Origin: Bacteroidota bacterium
GTDB taxonomy: Bacteria > Bacteroidota > Bacteroidia > Bacteroidales > WCHB1-69
Length of the DNA stretch: 10,490 bases
Direction of reading: 5' to 3'
NCBI GenBank assembly: GCA_023392945.1
Contig: JAEWNB010000009.1
Span: 1-10,490, forward strand
Shown here in pieces: positions 1 to 7,811 of this stretch. A program made the position numbers and the translations under genes. The stretch's first letter is position 1, and each line of letters begins with the position of its first letter. Below the pieces are notes generated by a model. The model did no database searches, had not been told where the DNA came from, and worked only from the letters and a program-made list of their open reading frames with translations.

Positions 1-1
1 A

Positions 2-589
2 GCTAAGAACAATCACCTTGAATTAACGACTACCCTCAAACTTGGTGAAAACGAAAACGCCTTAATAGATATTATTCTGAATAAACTTGCCACTCCCGAA
101 GAGAAAGCTGCTCCGACTTCCGGTCAGACAAATGTTGAATATCATTTCGATTATGAAACATTTCAAAATGGTAAATTTCTATTCAGGGTTCCGAAAAATC
201 CGGAAATCTATTTTAATGAAAATGATTGCTGGGCTTATGTAATTGGCAATAGAGCAAGAATAGGGGTAACAGATTTCGTTCAACAGAACCTTTCCGATAT
301 TTTATATTTTACTCCGCCCGATATGGATGCGGAGATTGAACAATTCGGGGAAGTGGGCGAAATAGAATCATCAAAAATGCTCATTGACTTGATTTCACCG
401 GTCAGCGGCAAGGTGGTTCTTATAAATGATACTCTTATCGAAAAACCGGAACTCATTAACAAGAATCCTTATGAGTTGGGTTGGATAGCGGAACTTGAAT
501 TAACGGATTTTGAAAGTGATAAGGAGTTTTTAATAGGTTTCGACCAATATTTTGAAATAATGAAAAAAAAGGTGGAGGGACTCAAATGA
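2..589 (+). CDS. GcvH-like lipoyl-carrier protein, 5'-truncated by the window edge
   Basis: The reading frame is open from base 2 to the TGA at 587-589, so the gene starts before the window; at least 195 residues are visible. The last ~125 residues match glycine cleavage H proteins: a W-x-Y-V-I-G-N strand, ARIGVTDFVQQNLSDI (family: ATVGITDYAQEQLGDI), and the lipoylation hairpin E-S-S-K-M-L followed by SPVSGKVV, with the modified lysine encoded at 374-376. H proteins carry aminomethyl groups on lipoate in glycine cleavage; related lipoate-binding proteins serve other redox systems. The ~70 residues before the H domain (for example LELTTTLKLGENENALIDI) have no counterpart in ordinary ~125-residue GcvH, and I do not recognise them. 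The ATG at 323 is inside the H domain and is not the start. It is coupled to two DGC-domain genes instead of gcvT/gcvP, so a role outside glycine cleavage is likely (inference). Confidence 0.85.
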   Translation, partial: AKNNHLELTTTLKLGENENALIDIILNKLATPEEKAAPTSGQTNVEYHFDYETFQNGKFLFRVPKNPEIYFNENDCWAYVIGNRARIGVTDFVQQNLSDILYFTPPDMDAEIEQFGEVGEIESSKMLIDLISPVSGKVVLINDTLIEKPELINKNPYELGWIAELELTDFESDKEFLIGFDQYFEIMKKKVEGLK

Positions 590-978
590 ATAAAAAGGTA
601 AAAGTAATTCCATGCAGCGGCATCGGAAAGGTTTACGGACTTATGGCAAGAGAGGCAGCTTTGAAAACTGTCCTGGAATTATGTCCCGAAAAGGCGGAAA
701 CAATTTGTCTTGCTCGCATCGTGACCGGCGATAAAGAGGTGACCGATATAATTGAAGGTTGTGACTGTATTACTGTTGACGGTTGCCCCCAAATGTGTGC
801 TTCCAAAAATGTTTCCATTGCCGGAGGTCGAGTAATTAAGGAGATAAAAGTTTTGGATACGGTGAAAGAACATAAAGGAAAAAAGTTTGGGTCCGCTACC
901 CAACTTGAAGATAGTGGCGAAATTGTAGTAAGCGAAATCGCGGGAAAAATTGCCAACATAATCAACCAAAATAATTAA
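586..978 (+). CDS. DGC-domain putative zinc-binding protein (first copy)
   Basis: A 130-residue protein with the hallmark of the DGC family: V-D-G-C at residues 64-67 followed by C71 (DGCPQMC). Other cysteines lie at 10 (IPCSGIG, near the N-terminus), 33, 41, 59 and 61. The family is annotated as putative zinc binders from conserved cysteines; the biochemical role is not established as far as I know. No signal peptide or membrane segment is visible, so it is probably cytoplasmic. The ATG overlaps the TGA of the GcvH-like gene (ATGA, 586-589), and a strong GGAGG lies at 574-578, seven bases upstream, so translation is coupled to the lipoyl-carrier gene. It is followed 11 bp later by a second DGC protein, which suggests that all three act together. 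Confidence 0.85.
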   Translation: MNKKVKVIPCSGIGKVYGLMAREAALKTVLELCPEKAETICLARIVTGDKEVTDIIEGCDCITVDGCPQMCASKNVSIAGGRVIKEIKVLDTVKEHKGKKFGSATQLEDSGEIVVSEIAGKIANIINQNN

Positions 979-989
979 TAAGGAATATC

Positions 990-1439
990 ATGTCAGAATT
1001 TAAAGTTGGAATATTATCATGTAGCGGCGAGGAATGTCTCGGCGGAACAATTTCAAGACTTTCTACAAGAAAAGTTCTTGAAGAACTTAAACTGGTTGAA
1101 ACCGTAACACTTTGTCTGCCTTTATATCTTGCAGGCGGAGAAGAAGAAAGAAACTTTGCAAAAGTGTTTCCTACTATTTCTGTTGACGGCTGTAGTAAGC
1201 TTTGTGCTAAAAGAAGTACTGAAAAATACAGCGGTAAGATTAATGGCTCTGTTGATGTTTCAGAAATTATTGGAACTGAAAATGCCCTTAACACAAAAAT
1301 CGTCCGTAACAAAGATCTGACGGAGGTACATTTTAAAATGGTAGATAAAGTTGCCGGTGAGATTATTAAAGCCATTAGCCGTATTCCTCCCGATTCCTAT
1401 TCGGGAAAAACTTTTGGCGGCTGTGGCTGTAAGGAATGA
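990..1439 (+). CDS. DGC-domain putative zinc-binding protein (second copy)
   Basis: A 149-residue protein homologous in layout to the preceding gene: C11-S-G near the N-terminus, an additional C16 (SCSGEEC), C42, then V-D-G-C at 65-68 and C72 (DGCSKLC). It differs by a C-terminal tail ending GGCGCKE (C145, C147), which could add a metal or thiol site. AAGGA at 980-984 sits five bases before the ATG. The two DGC proteins are diverged from each other rather than recent duplicates, as little beyond the cysteine framework matches, so they may form a heteromer or act on different partners (inference). No gene follows on this strand for 166 bp, so this is probably the last gene of the operon, although I see no clear intrinsic terminator. 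Confidence 0.85.
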   Translation: MSEFKVGILSCSGEECLGGTISRLSTRKVLEELKLVETVTLCLPLYLAGGEEERNFAKVFPTISVDGCSKLCAKRSTEKYSGKINGSVDVSEIIGTENALNTKIVRNKDLTEVHFKMVDKVAGEIIKAISRIPPDSYSGKTFGGCGCKE

Positions 1440-1580
1440 TTTTAGAGTTGATAAATATGCTTCTTTGATATATTGGTCTTTACTATACTTCTGTATGTGA
1501 ATATGGAGATAGAAAAAAAGAGCCACTCTTTGGAATTATTAATTATTATGATAACTCATTAGAACAATGATAAAAAGTAG

Positions 1581-1588
1581 TACCTTTG
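1581..1588 (+). promoter_or_regulatory. Bacteroidota-type -7 box (TACCTTTG)
   Basis: TACCTTTG matches the TAnnTTTG -7 consensus of Bacteroidota primary sigma factor promoters and lies 17 bp before the serine hydrolase ATG. No clear TTTG -33 box is seen at the expected distance. A start site about seven bases downstream would give a very short leader. Confidence 0.5.
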
Positions 1589-1605
1589 CGCATTAATTTT
1601 TGTAA

Positions 1606-2814
1606 ATGAAGTATAGGCTCACCTGTTTTATATTATTGTTGACTATGGTGGCTTTTGCACAACAGATCCCTGCAAAAATACCACCTAAATTATTATCGGA
1701 TATTTCTGTTGAAGAGATAGATTCTATTTTTGAAGGAGTTAATGATACCTATAAATTAGGAGAGTTGAATTTATTAATAGATAATATCTGTGAAAAACTG
1801 AACGGGACTCTTTTGATTGCAAGAAATGACAGCGTAATTATCAGAAGGACAGTTGGAACAATCAGATTATATGAGAATAAAAAAGGATATGAAGAGTGGA
1901 CCAATAATGAACTTCAAAATGCAAAAAAAAGAGCTATTAATAAATTACAGGATAATACCTTTTATGAACTGGCTTCGCTTTCCAAGCAATTTACGGCAGC
2001 CGCTATTCTGAAGTTAGTGGATGACAAGAAAATAAAACTTACCGATACTCTTCGAAAATTCTATCCCGAATTGCCTTATCAGAACATTACCATTCATCAG
2101 ATGCTGGCACATACCTCCGGATTACCTGAGTATTTTGAGTTTCCATTTGATTATTTTGATACGACAGTCTTATTGTCTAATCAGATGCTGGTTGAAGTGC
2201 TGGCTGAACAAAAGCCGGAAATACAGTTTACTCCGGGAAAAAAATATGAATATACAAATACCAATTATGCCTTATTGGCGGCCATCATAGAGAAGGTTAC
2301 AGGTAAAAAATTTGAAGAGTATGTACGGCGTAATATCTTTCTGCCTGCAGGTATGACAAAGACTTTTTTTGTAACCCAACTGGACCAAAGAAAGTATTTG
2401 AGTATTGCCGTCGGCCATCTTAGAACCAAGGAGGAAATGAAACAGTTTTTTATGAATGGTACTTTGGGAGACAAAGGGGTCTATTCCACTCCGGAAGAGT
2501 TGATGAAGTGGAAAAAAGCTTTTTTTGATGACAAAATTATTATTTCTGAGGAACTTCTTGAAAAAGCCATTTCAAAAGAGAATTATATAAAAGGAAGAGG
2601 AATTGCTAAAGAGATGTATGGCTATGGATTGAGGTTGGAAGAGAATCCTGCATTCGGCAAATTGATCTACCACGGCGGCTTATGGCGCGGATTCCAAAAT
2701 GTGATGGTCTATCAACCCGAAGAGAATGTTGTAATTATTTTTTTGAGCAATTTTCGTAATAGTGCTCATCTTGGTCAAAGTGATGAAATTATGCATATTC
2801 TGGAAGGAGCATAA
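1606..2814 (+). CDS. Secreted serine hydrolase, beta-lactamase / penicillin-binding-protein fold
   Basis: A 402-residue protein. Residues 1-18 form a signal peptide (hydrophobic LTCFILLLTMVAFA, then QQ), so it is exported to the periplasm or beyond. The catalytic set of the class C beta-lactamase/DD-peptidase superfamily is complete: S124-L-S-K127 (nucleophile and base), Y216-T-N218 and H356-G-G358 in place of KTG. HTSGLPEY after the first motif is also typical. Such proteins include esterases, D-amino-acid peptidases and beta-lactam-hydrolysing enzymes; the substrate cannot be told from sequence, and HGG more often marks the broad esterase/peptidase group than true beta-lactamases. The region between the signal peptide and SxxK is about 100 residues, longer than in minimal members. 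A TACCTTTG box lies just upstream, and the lipoprotein and glycosyltransferase genes follow closely and probably share its transcript. Confidence 0.88.
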   Translation: MKYRLTCFILLLTMVAFAQQIPAKIPPKLLSDISVEEIDSIFEGVNDTYKLGELNLLIDNICEKLNGTLLIARNDSVIIRRTVGTIRLYENKKGYEEWTNNELQNAKKRAINKLQDNTFYELASLSKQFTAAAILKLVDDKKIKLTDTLRKFYPELPYQNITIHQMLAHTSGLPEYFEFPFDYFDTTVLLSNQMLVEVLAEQKPEIQFTPGKKYEYTNTNYALLAAIIEKVTGKKFEEYVRRNIFLPAGMTKTFFVTQLDQRKYLSIAVGHLRTKEEMKQFFMNGTLGDKGVYSTPEELMKWKKAFFDDKIIISEELLEKAISKENYIKGRGIAKEMYGYGLRLEENPAFGKLIYHGGLWRGFQNVMVYQPEENVVIIFLSNFRNSAHLGQSDEIMHILEGA

Positions 2815-2838
2815 AATGTATTATGATAAAAATTTAAA

Positions 2839-3228
2839 ATGATGCGTAAAATAAGCTTATTGATTTTATTGGGATTGGTCCTGATCGTATCGGGTTGTAA
2901 AAGCAATTATAATATTGCACAAACTGATCCTGAATCTGATTTATTTGAAATTAATAAAGGACAAACATTTGAAATTAAGTTTGTTACAAATGCTTCAACC
3001 GGTTATTCATGGGTTTGGATCAATAAAAAATCGGTCAATATTGTGGACTCAGTGGGGAACAGATTTGTGAACAATGCACCTGCCGGAGTGGTCGGGGCTT
3101 CAGTCAACCGCTATTGGGCTTTTCAGGGTGTTAGCAAAGGGTTGGATACTTTGCAGTTTGAATATTGCAGGCTCTTTCAGCCAAATTCTACCATCAAAAC
3201 AAGAAGTGTTATAGTGAAAGTGAAATAG
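2839..3228 (+). CDS. Chagasin-like (inhibitor family I42) lipoprotein
   Basis: A 129-residue protein with a lipoprotein signal: positive start MMRK, hydrophobic residues 5-16 and lipobox V17-S-G-C20, so the mature protein should be lipid-anchored. The rest matches the chagasin/amoebapain-inhibitor fold that blocks papain-type cysteine proteases through three loops: N51-A-S-T-G-Y56 followed by W58 (family NPTTGY.W), G83-V-V-G86 followed by Y92-W-A-F (family GxxG with a downstream aromatic strand), and R111-L-F113 where the family usually has R-P-W/F. The third loop is therefore altered. Two adjacent ATGs (2839, 2842) make the exact start ambiguous by one residue; no obvious Shine-Dalgarno is seen. 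It lies 24 bp after the serine hydrolase and 3 bp before the glycosyltransferase. Inhibition of a host, self or competitor protease is inferred, not shown. Confidence 0.8.
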   Translation: MMRKISLLILLGLVLIVSGCKSNYNIAQTDPESDLFEINKGQTFEIKFVTNASTGYSWVWINKKSVNIVDSVGNRFVNNAPAGVVGASVNRYWAFQGVSKGLDTLQFEYCRLFQPNSTIKTRSVIVKVK

Positions 3229-3231
3229 GAG

Positions 3232-4440
3232 ATGAAACCTCATCTTTATATCGCCATTCCTTCCATGCAAGAGGCGGATTTTCTGCCTGCCACCCTAAAA
3301 GCAATTGCTAAACAACAAACCGACTACCCTTTTTCTGTTTTTATATGTGTAAACCAACCCGACTGCTGGTGGCAACAAGAGGATAAACTCCCCGTTTGCC
3401 TTGATAATCAGAAAACATTGACTCTATTTCAAGATTTCAGCGAATTTCCTGTTAATATACTGGATTATTCCTCCGTGGGAAAAGGATGGAAAGGTAAAAA
3501 ATCGGGGGTGGGATGGGCAAGGAAAACACTCTTTGATCATATTTTGCAGATTGCCAATCCTGAAGATATTCTCGTCAGCCTGGATGCCGATACTCTGTTC
3601 AATGAAAATTATTTTCAGTCGTTGGGAGATAATTTTGCCCTCAAGGATTCTCTTCCGGTGATTTCAGTACCCTATTATCATAAACTCACAGAAGATGAAC
3701 GTGCCAACAGAGCAATTTTGCGCTATGAGCTCTATCTGAGAAATTGGTTGTTAAACCTGTATCGTATCCATAGCCCTTTTGCTTTCACCGCCATTGGCTC
3801 AGCTCTGGCAATAAAAGTTGGGGCATTACAGAAAATCGGCGGCATTACTCCTATGAAAAGCGGAGAAGATTTTTATCTGCTCCAAAAACTACGGAAGATG
3901 ACGCCCATCAACAATTGGAACTGCGAATCTGTCTTTCCGGCAGCCCGATTCTCCTCAAGAGTCTTTTTTGGCACCGGTCCGGCAATGATTAAGGGAGATG
4001 AAGGAAACTGGGAAAGCTATCCCCTTTACCATCACTCACATTTTGACGAAGTGGAAAAGGTTTACAATATGTTAGTATCGCTCTGGAAAGAGGATATTGA
4101 GACTCCTTTCACACTCTTTTTACAGCAACAATTCAATGATAAAAATCTTTGGCAGCCGTTGCGTATTAATTTCAAGGAGTTTTATAGATTTGAAAGAGCT
4201 TTCCACGAAAAAGCCGACGGCTTGAGATTGCTGCAATTCGTAAAGCAGGAAGAGAAAAGCCGCCCTTTTTCTGAAGAAAAAGCATTGTTTGACAATTTGA
4301 CGATTTTCTGTCCGGATAAAATTCCTCCCTTTTTAACCCCAGATTTTCCATTAAATAAACTTAGCACTTCACAATTAGATGAGCTTAGGAATATTTTATG
4401 GAAAGAAGAGATGAAACAGCGTTCACTCGCCATCCGATAG
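3232..4440 (+). CDS. Family 2 glycosyltransferase
   Basis: A 402-residue protein with a GT-A type nucleotide-sugar binding core: N-terminal strand LYIAIPSMQEADFLPATLKAI (residues 5-25), the metal-binding D118-A-D120 in VSLDADTLF, and the acidic acceptor-side motif G211-E-D213 in KSGEDFYLL. The ~190 residues after GED are less conserved and may fix acceptor specificity. No signal peptide or convincing membrane helix is seen, so it should be cytoplasmic or peripheral. Donor and acceptor cannot be deduced; no polysaccharide cluster surrounds it. The ATG follows the lipoprotein stop by only 3 bp, so it is probably co-transcribed with it. Its last 18 bp overlap the 3' end of the opposing EEP gene. 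Confidence 0.82.
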   Translation: MKPHLYIAIPSMQEADFLPATLKAIAKQQTDYPFSVFICVNQPDCWWQQEDKLPVCLDNQKTLTLFQDFSEFPVNILDYSSVGKGWKGKKSGVGWARKTLFDHILQIANPEDILVSLDADTLFNENYFQSLGDNFALKDSLPVISVPYYHKLTEDERANRAILRYELYLRNWLLNLYRIHSPFAFTAIGSALAIKVGALQKIGGITPMKSGEDFYLLQKLRKMTPINNWNCESVFPAARFSSRVFFGTGPAMIKGDEGNWESYPLYHHSHFDEVEKVYNMLVSLWKEDIETPFTLFLQQQFNDKNLWQPLRINFKEFYRFERAFHEKADGLRLLQFVKQEEKSRPFSEEKALFDNLTIFCPDKIPPFLTPDFPLNKLSTSQLDELRNILWKEEMKQRSLAIR

Positions 4441-5454
4441 GCTAATTCTGACAAATACCGGCAAGTGGTCGGCAAAACCACCAATATATCTTGGTCCCAA
4501 GAAGGTTCGGAAAGTTTTGTATCCTCCGTATTTTTCATCCGGCTCAATCATAAAATCTTCCATAAAAACAACGGCTTCTCCATCTTTAATTTTAATGGAA
4601 TTGCTCTTATTCAGCAGCGATTTTGACACTATAATCTGATCCAAACACCCCCAGAAATCTTCGTGTTTGTGGCTTCCAATATTATTTTTTTCCGCTATCG
4701 GCAACATTAAATTGTATAGTTTGCTATCAGATGAGCTATCCGCAGGATTTGTTGCCGACAATATCTCTGCAAGACTTTCATCGGTGGGATAATCATTAAA
4801 ATCTCCCATAATTATTATATTGGAATTGGGACAGATATTAAGAATGGAATCCGTTTTATGGCGCAAGAGTTCTGCATAGTAGTTGCGTTTTCTAACGGTA
4901 GGCGCGTACCCTCCGTAACGTGAAGTCCAGTGATTTATAAATATATGCAGCGAGTCGCCGTTTGAAAATTGGGCAACAACATATAGAATATCTCGGTTTT
5001 TGGTAGTGGGTTCAAATGGGAACACTACCCTAACGGGCTCACTGTATTTAATTTTTACCCGCTCGGGAAGATAAAGTAATGCAACATCAACGCCCCGTAC
5101 ATCCGGGGAATCATAATGAACATACCGATAACCATATTTAGCCAGCGGGGAACGATAACAGAATTGTTTGAGTACCTTGCTGTTTTCTATTTCAGCCATC
5201 CCGATAATGGCAGGAGGCGAATCTTGGTCCATTGCCAAAAAAACTTTGGCAATATTATTAACTTTTTTTGTGTACTTGTAATAGGTCCAGTGGTTAAAAC
5301 CATCGGGAGTGAAGGCGTCATCATTGGTAAGTGAGTCATCTTCAGGATCGAAGATGTTTTCTACATTGTAAAAAGCCATCAGCAGTTGCAAGCTATCGGT
5401 CTGAGAAAAAATTGCTTGCGGAGAGAAGAGTAAAAGCAGTAAGAGTTTTTTCAT
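4423..5454 (-). CDS. Secreted endonuclease/exonuclease/phosphatase (EEP) family hydrolase
   Basis: A 343-residue protein. Residues 1-17 are a signal peptide (MKK, a leucine run, ending FS before Q18), so it acts outside the cytoplasm. The DNase I-like metal-dependent phosphoesterase motifs occur in order: F28-Y-N30-V-E-N-I-F-D, the metal ligand in G85-M-A-E88-I-E-N, RGVDVALLY, N174-H175-W, G217-D218-F-N220-D, the LDQIIVS strand, and the catalytic D329-H330 close to the C-terminus. All expected catalytic residues are present, so the enzyme should be active, on nucleic acids or on phosphorylated lipids or sugars; sequence does not decide which. Exported members are common in Bacteroidota and may scavenge phosphate or nucleotides (inference). 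A TACTTTG sequence near 5473-5479 (minus strand) is a weak, one-base-short promoter candidate. Confidence 0.88.
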   Translation of the reverse strand: MKKLLLLLLFSPQAIFSQTDSLQLLMAFYNVENIFDPEDDSLTNDDAFTPDGFNHWTYYKYTKKVNNIAKVFLAMDQDSPPAIIGMAEIENSKVLKQFCYRSPLAKYGYRYVHYDSPDVRGVDVALLYLPERVKIKYSEPVRVVFPFEPTTKNRDILYVVAQFSNGDSLHIFINHWTSRYGGYAPTVRKRNYYAELLRHKTDSILNICPNSNIIIMGDFNDYPTDESLAEILSATNPADSSSDSKLYNLMLPIAEKNNIGSHKHEDFWGCLDQIIVSKSLLNKSNSIKIKDGEAVVFMEDFMIEPDEKYGGYKTFRTFLGPRYIGGFADHLPVFVRISLSDGE

Positions 5455-5549
5455 GAGTATTCATTTTAGTAGCAAAGTAGTTTTATTAGTTCTTAATTAT
5501 TTCCTAAACGGATAAACAATTTTATTATTTTATTCATCTAATAATTCCT

Positions 5550-5557
5550 TACTTTTG
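5550..5557 (+). promoter_or_regulatory. Bacteroidota-type -7 box (TACTTTTG) of cinA
   Basis: TACTTTTG fits TAnnTTTG and lies 23 bp before the cinA ATG, with the Shine-Dalgarno GGAGAT at 5571-5576 between them. The -33 region is AT-rich without a clear TTTG. Confidence 0.55.
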
Positions 5558-5580
5558 CAAATCAAAAAAAGGAGATAGCT

Positions 5581-6831
5581 ATGATTATCATAAATATTGG
5601 AGATGAACTTCTCATCGGACAGGTGGTAAATACCAATGCGGCTTTTATGGGCGAACATTTGACTGCATCCGGTTTTGAAATTGAAGAGGTTTTCACCATT
5701 GGTGACAATGAAGAACAGATTAAGCAAACCATCACGGAAAGTTTTCAAAAGACAAATGTTTTGATTCTTACCGGTGGATTAGGACCCACGAAGGATGATA
5801 TCACCAAGAAGGTGATTTGTGATTATTTTAAAACCTCTTTGGTATTGCATCAGCCGACACTGGATTTTATCACAAAAGCTTTCGAATTCCGGCATATTCC
5901 CATCAGCGATATAAACAGGCAACAGGCTTTTATTCCCGAAATTTCCATACCATTGTCCAACCTAAACGGAACTGCCCCCGGATTGTGGATAGAGCAAGAG
6001 GGGAAAATTCTGATTTCAATGCCCGGAGTTCCTTTTGAAATGAAAGATATGTTGCTTAACGAGGCCCTTCCAAGGCTAAACAACGCGCTTAATTCCGGCA
6101 TTTCCATTATTTGCAAAACTGTTCAAATGACCGGAATTGGAGAAAGTGACCTCTCTGACCTCATTGAATCCTGGGAACTTGAACTTCCAAAATATATTAA
6201 GTTAGCTTATCTTCCACGTCCCGGAATTGTAAGACTCAGGTTAACAGGGAAAAACTCCGATAAGAAATTGCTGGAAGCAGAAATGGAAAATGAAATCAGA
6301 AAACTCGAAATAATTGCCGGAGATTATATTTGGTCTTTTGAAGACAACCAACCCGAAGAGGTTGTTGCCGGATTGATGCATAAGTTGAAAAGGAAACTTG
6401 CTTTTGCAGAAAGTTGCACCGGAGGGTATCTCTCCCACCTCATCACTTCCGTTCCGGGTTGTTCTGATTTCTTTAAAGGTTCTATTGTCAGCTATTCAAA
6501 TGAAATCAAAAGAGAGATTTTAAATGTCAGGGAATTGAATTTGAAAAAATTTGGAGCTGTCAGCGAACAGGTGGTTTGTGACATGGCTGTCAATACCATG
6601 GATTTGCTTGATGTGGACTATGCTGTTGCCGTTTCAGGAATTGCAGGTCCGGGAGGAGGAACAGCCGAAAAGCCGGTCGGCACCGTTTGGATTGCGGTTG
6701 CCACCACCACCCGAATAACAAGTAAAGAATTTCATTTTGCCGGTATTGGCGGAAGAGAACGGGTGATTCAAAGAGCTGCTGTTGCCGCTCTCAATATGTT
6801 GAGACTGGAATTATTAAAAGACCTCGGATAA
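5581..6831 (+). CDS. cinA: CinA, competence/damage-inducible protein A (NMN deamidase)
   Basis: A 416-residue, full-length two-domain CinA. The N-terminal COG1058/MoeA-like domain starts IIINIGDELLIGQVVNTN (residues 2-19) and carries G65-G-L-G-P-T-K-D-D73; in characterised homologues this domain hydrolyses ADP-ribose. The C-terminal PncC domain has A276-E-S278-C-T-G-G282 with the nucleophilic serine, and S352-G-I-A-G-P-G-G-G360; it deamidates nicotinamide mononucleotide to nicotinate mononucleotide in pyridine nucleotide salvage. The start is set by GGAGAT at 5571-5576 and by the family N-terminus. It has its own promoter box and no co-directional neighbour, so it is probably monocistronic. 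Its 3' end overlaps the kinase gene by 18 bp. The older link with competence or DNA damage comes from other bacteria; nothing here shows such regulation. Confidence 0.95.
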   Translation: MIIINIGDELLIGQVVNTNAAFMGEHLTASGFEIEEVFTIGDNEEQIKQTITESFQKTNVLILTGGLGPTKDDITKKVICDYFKTSLVLHQPTLDFITKAFEFRHIPISDINRQQAFIPEISIPLSNLNGTAPGLWIEQEGKILISMPGVPFEMKDMLLNEALPRLNNALNSGISIICKTVQMTGIGESDLSDLIESWELELPKYIKLAYLPRPGIVRLRLTGKNSDKKLLEAEMENEIRKLEIIAGDYIWSFEDNQPEEVVAGLMHKLKRKLAFAESCTGGYLSHLITSVPGCSDFFKGSIVSYSNEIKREILNVRELNLKKFGAVSEQVVCDMAVNTMDLLDVDYAVAVSGIAGPGGGTAEKPVGTVWIAVATTTRITSKEFHFAGIGGRERVIQRAAVAALNMLRLELLKDLG

Positions 6832-7782
6832 TATTTTACTCCATTGCTTATCACTAAGTTTTGCCCCAACTGTTTCTACTAATTCTGCAGATAATCTTGA
6901 GGCAAGTGCTCCTGCTTTTTCGGCAGAATATCCATTCATCAAACCATATAAGAAACCCGAAGCATAAATATCTCCGGCTCCATTGGTGTCAATGCAATTG
7001 GCTTTGACTGCAGGAATGACCGATACTTTTCCGTTTATCTTTGCCAATGAACCTCTATGCCCTAACTTTACGACCGCTGTTTCACAATATTGAGACAATA
7101 TCTCCAAAGCCTCATATTCCTCTTTTCCGGTAAATGCTTTGGCCTCCTCTTCATTGGCAAAAATGATGTCAACATAGTTTGCAAGAAGAGAATCAATAAA
7201 TGTTCTGTTTTGCTCCACTAAATTATAGCTGGCCATGTCCATGGAGATCTTTAATCCGCATTTTTTTGCCAATTTGCAAACTCTTTCAATAAGCCCTCTG
7301 TTAAAAATAAGATATCCTTCCACATGGATATAATCATAGTTCTTAAATATCTCCTCATTGATCTCGTCCGCTTCCATAGTAGCTGCTGCCCCAAGATAGG
7401 TGGCAAATGTTCTCTCGGCATCTGCTGTCATCAACGTAGTAGCAATTCCTGTATCAATTTTGGAATCAAGCAAGTGGGGCGTAATATGATTTCTTTCCAT
7501 ATCTTCTTTAAAAAACTTGCCGGCATCATCATTGCTAACTTTGCCAATATAGCCGGTTTGTGCGCCCAAATGTGCAAGACCATGGATCGTGTTTGAAGTA
7601 GAGCCTCCGGAGGCAAGTGTTCTTTTCATCACCTTAATAACCTCGTGCAATGCTCTTTTTGTCTCGGCATCAATCATTTCCATGCCCCCTTTTTTCAAAT
7701 TAAACTGCTCAAAGAGATCTTCGTTATCCAGAGATACAATCACATCTACCAAAGCATTTCCAATTCCCAATATCTTGCTCAT
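6814..7782 (-). CDS. PfkB-family kinase, adenosine-kinase-like
   Basis: A 322-residue ribokinase/PfkB kinase when started at the ATG at 7780-7782 (MSKILGIGNALVDVIV). An in-frame ATG at 7815 would add 11 residues (MVFLHPLKKRI), but that segment does not resemble the family and overlaps the promoter box at 7804-7811, so the shorter start is preferred. Visible motifs are the N-terminal G-I-G-N-A-L-V-D substrate strand, G59-G60-S-T-S-N-T (first PfkB region) and D265-T-N-G-A-G-D271 (second PfkB signature), with the catalytic aspartate D271 and the GAG anion hole. The closest family by feel is the Bacteroidota adenosine kinase / sugar kinase group, which phosphorylates a nucleoside or sugar with ATP; the exact substrate is uncertain. 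It is convergent with cinA. A shared nucleotide-salvage theme is suggestive only. Confidence 0.88.
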   Translation of the reverse strand: MSKILGIGNALVDVIVSLDNEDLFEQFNLKKGGMEMIDAETKRALHEVIKVMKRTLASGGSTSNTIHGLAHLGAQTGYIGKVSNDDAGKFFKEDMERNHITPHLLDSKIDTGIATTLMTADAERTFATYLGAAATMEADEINEEIFKNYDYIHVEGYLIFNRGLIERVCKLAKKCGLKISMDMASYNLVEQNRTFIDSLLANYVDIIFANEEEAKAFTGKEEYEALEILSQYCETAVVKLGHRGSLAKINGKVSVIPAVKANCIDTNGAGDIYASGFLYGLMNGYSAEKAGALASRLSAELVETVGAKLSDKQWSKILSEVF

Positions 7783-7803
7783 AATTCGTTTTTTTAATGG
7801 GTG

Positions 7804-7811
7804 CAAAAATA
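7804..7811 (-). promoter_or_regulatory. Bacteroidota-type -7 box (TATTTTTG) of the PfkB kinase
   Basis: On the minus strand TATTTTTG fits TAnnTTTG and lies 21 bp before the preferred kinase ATG at 7782. A TTG (plus-strand CAA at 7835-7837) lies 23 bp further upstream, somewhat too far for a standard -33 box. The position argues against translation from the ATG at 7815. Confidence 0.5.

Noticed and set aside
323..589. ATG at 323 as the start of an 88-residue gene
   Set aside because: It lies inside the GcvH-like fold; the first half of the domain is encoded in frame upstream, open to the window edge.
1517..1531. Hairpin AAAGAG-CCA-CTCTTT as terminator of the DGC operon
   Set aside because: The stem is only 6 bp and AU-rich, 78 bp past the stop, with no T-run following on the plus strand; the adjacent A-run would serve the minus strand, where no gene ends.
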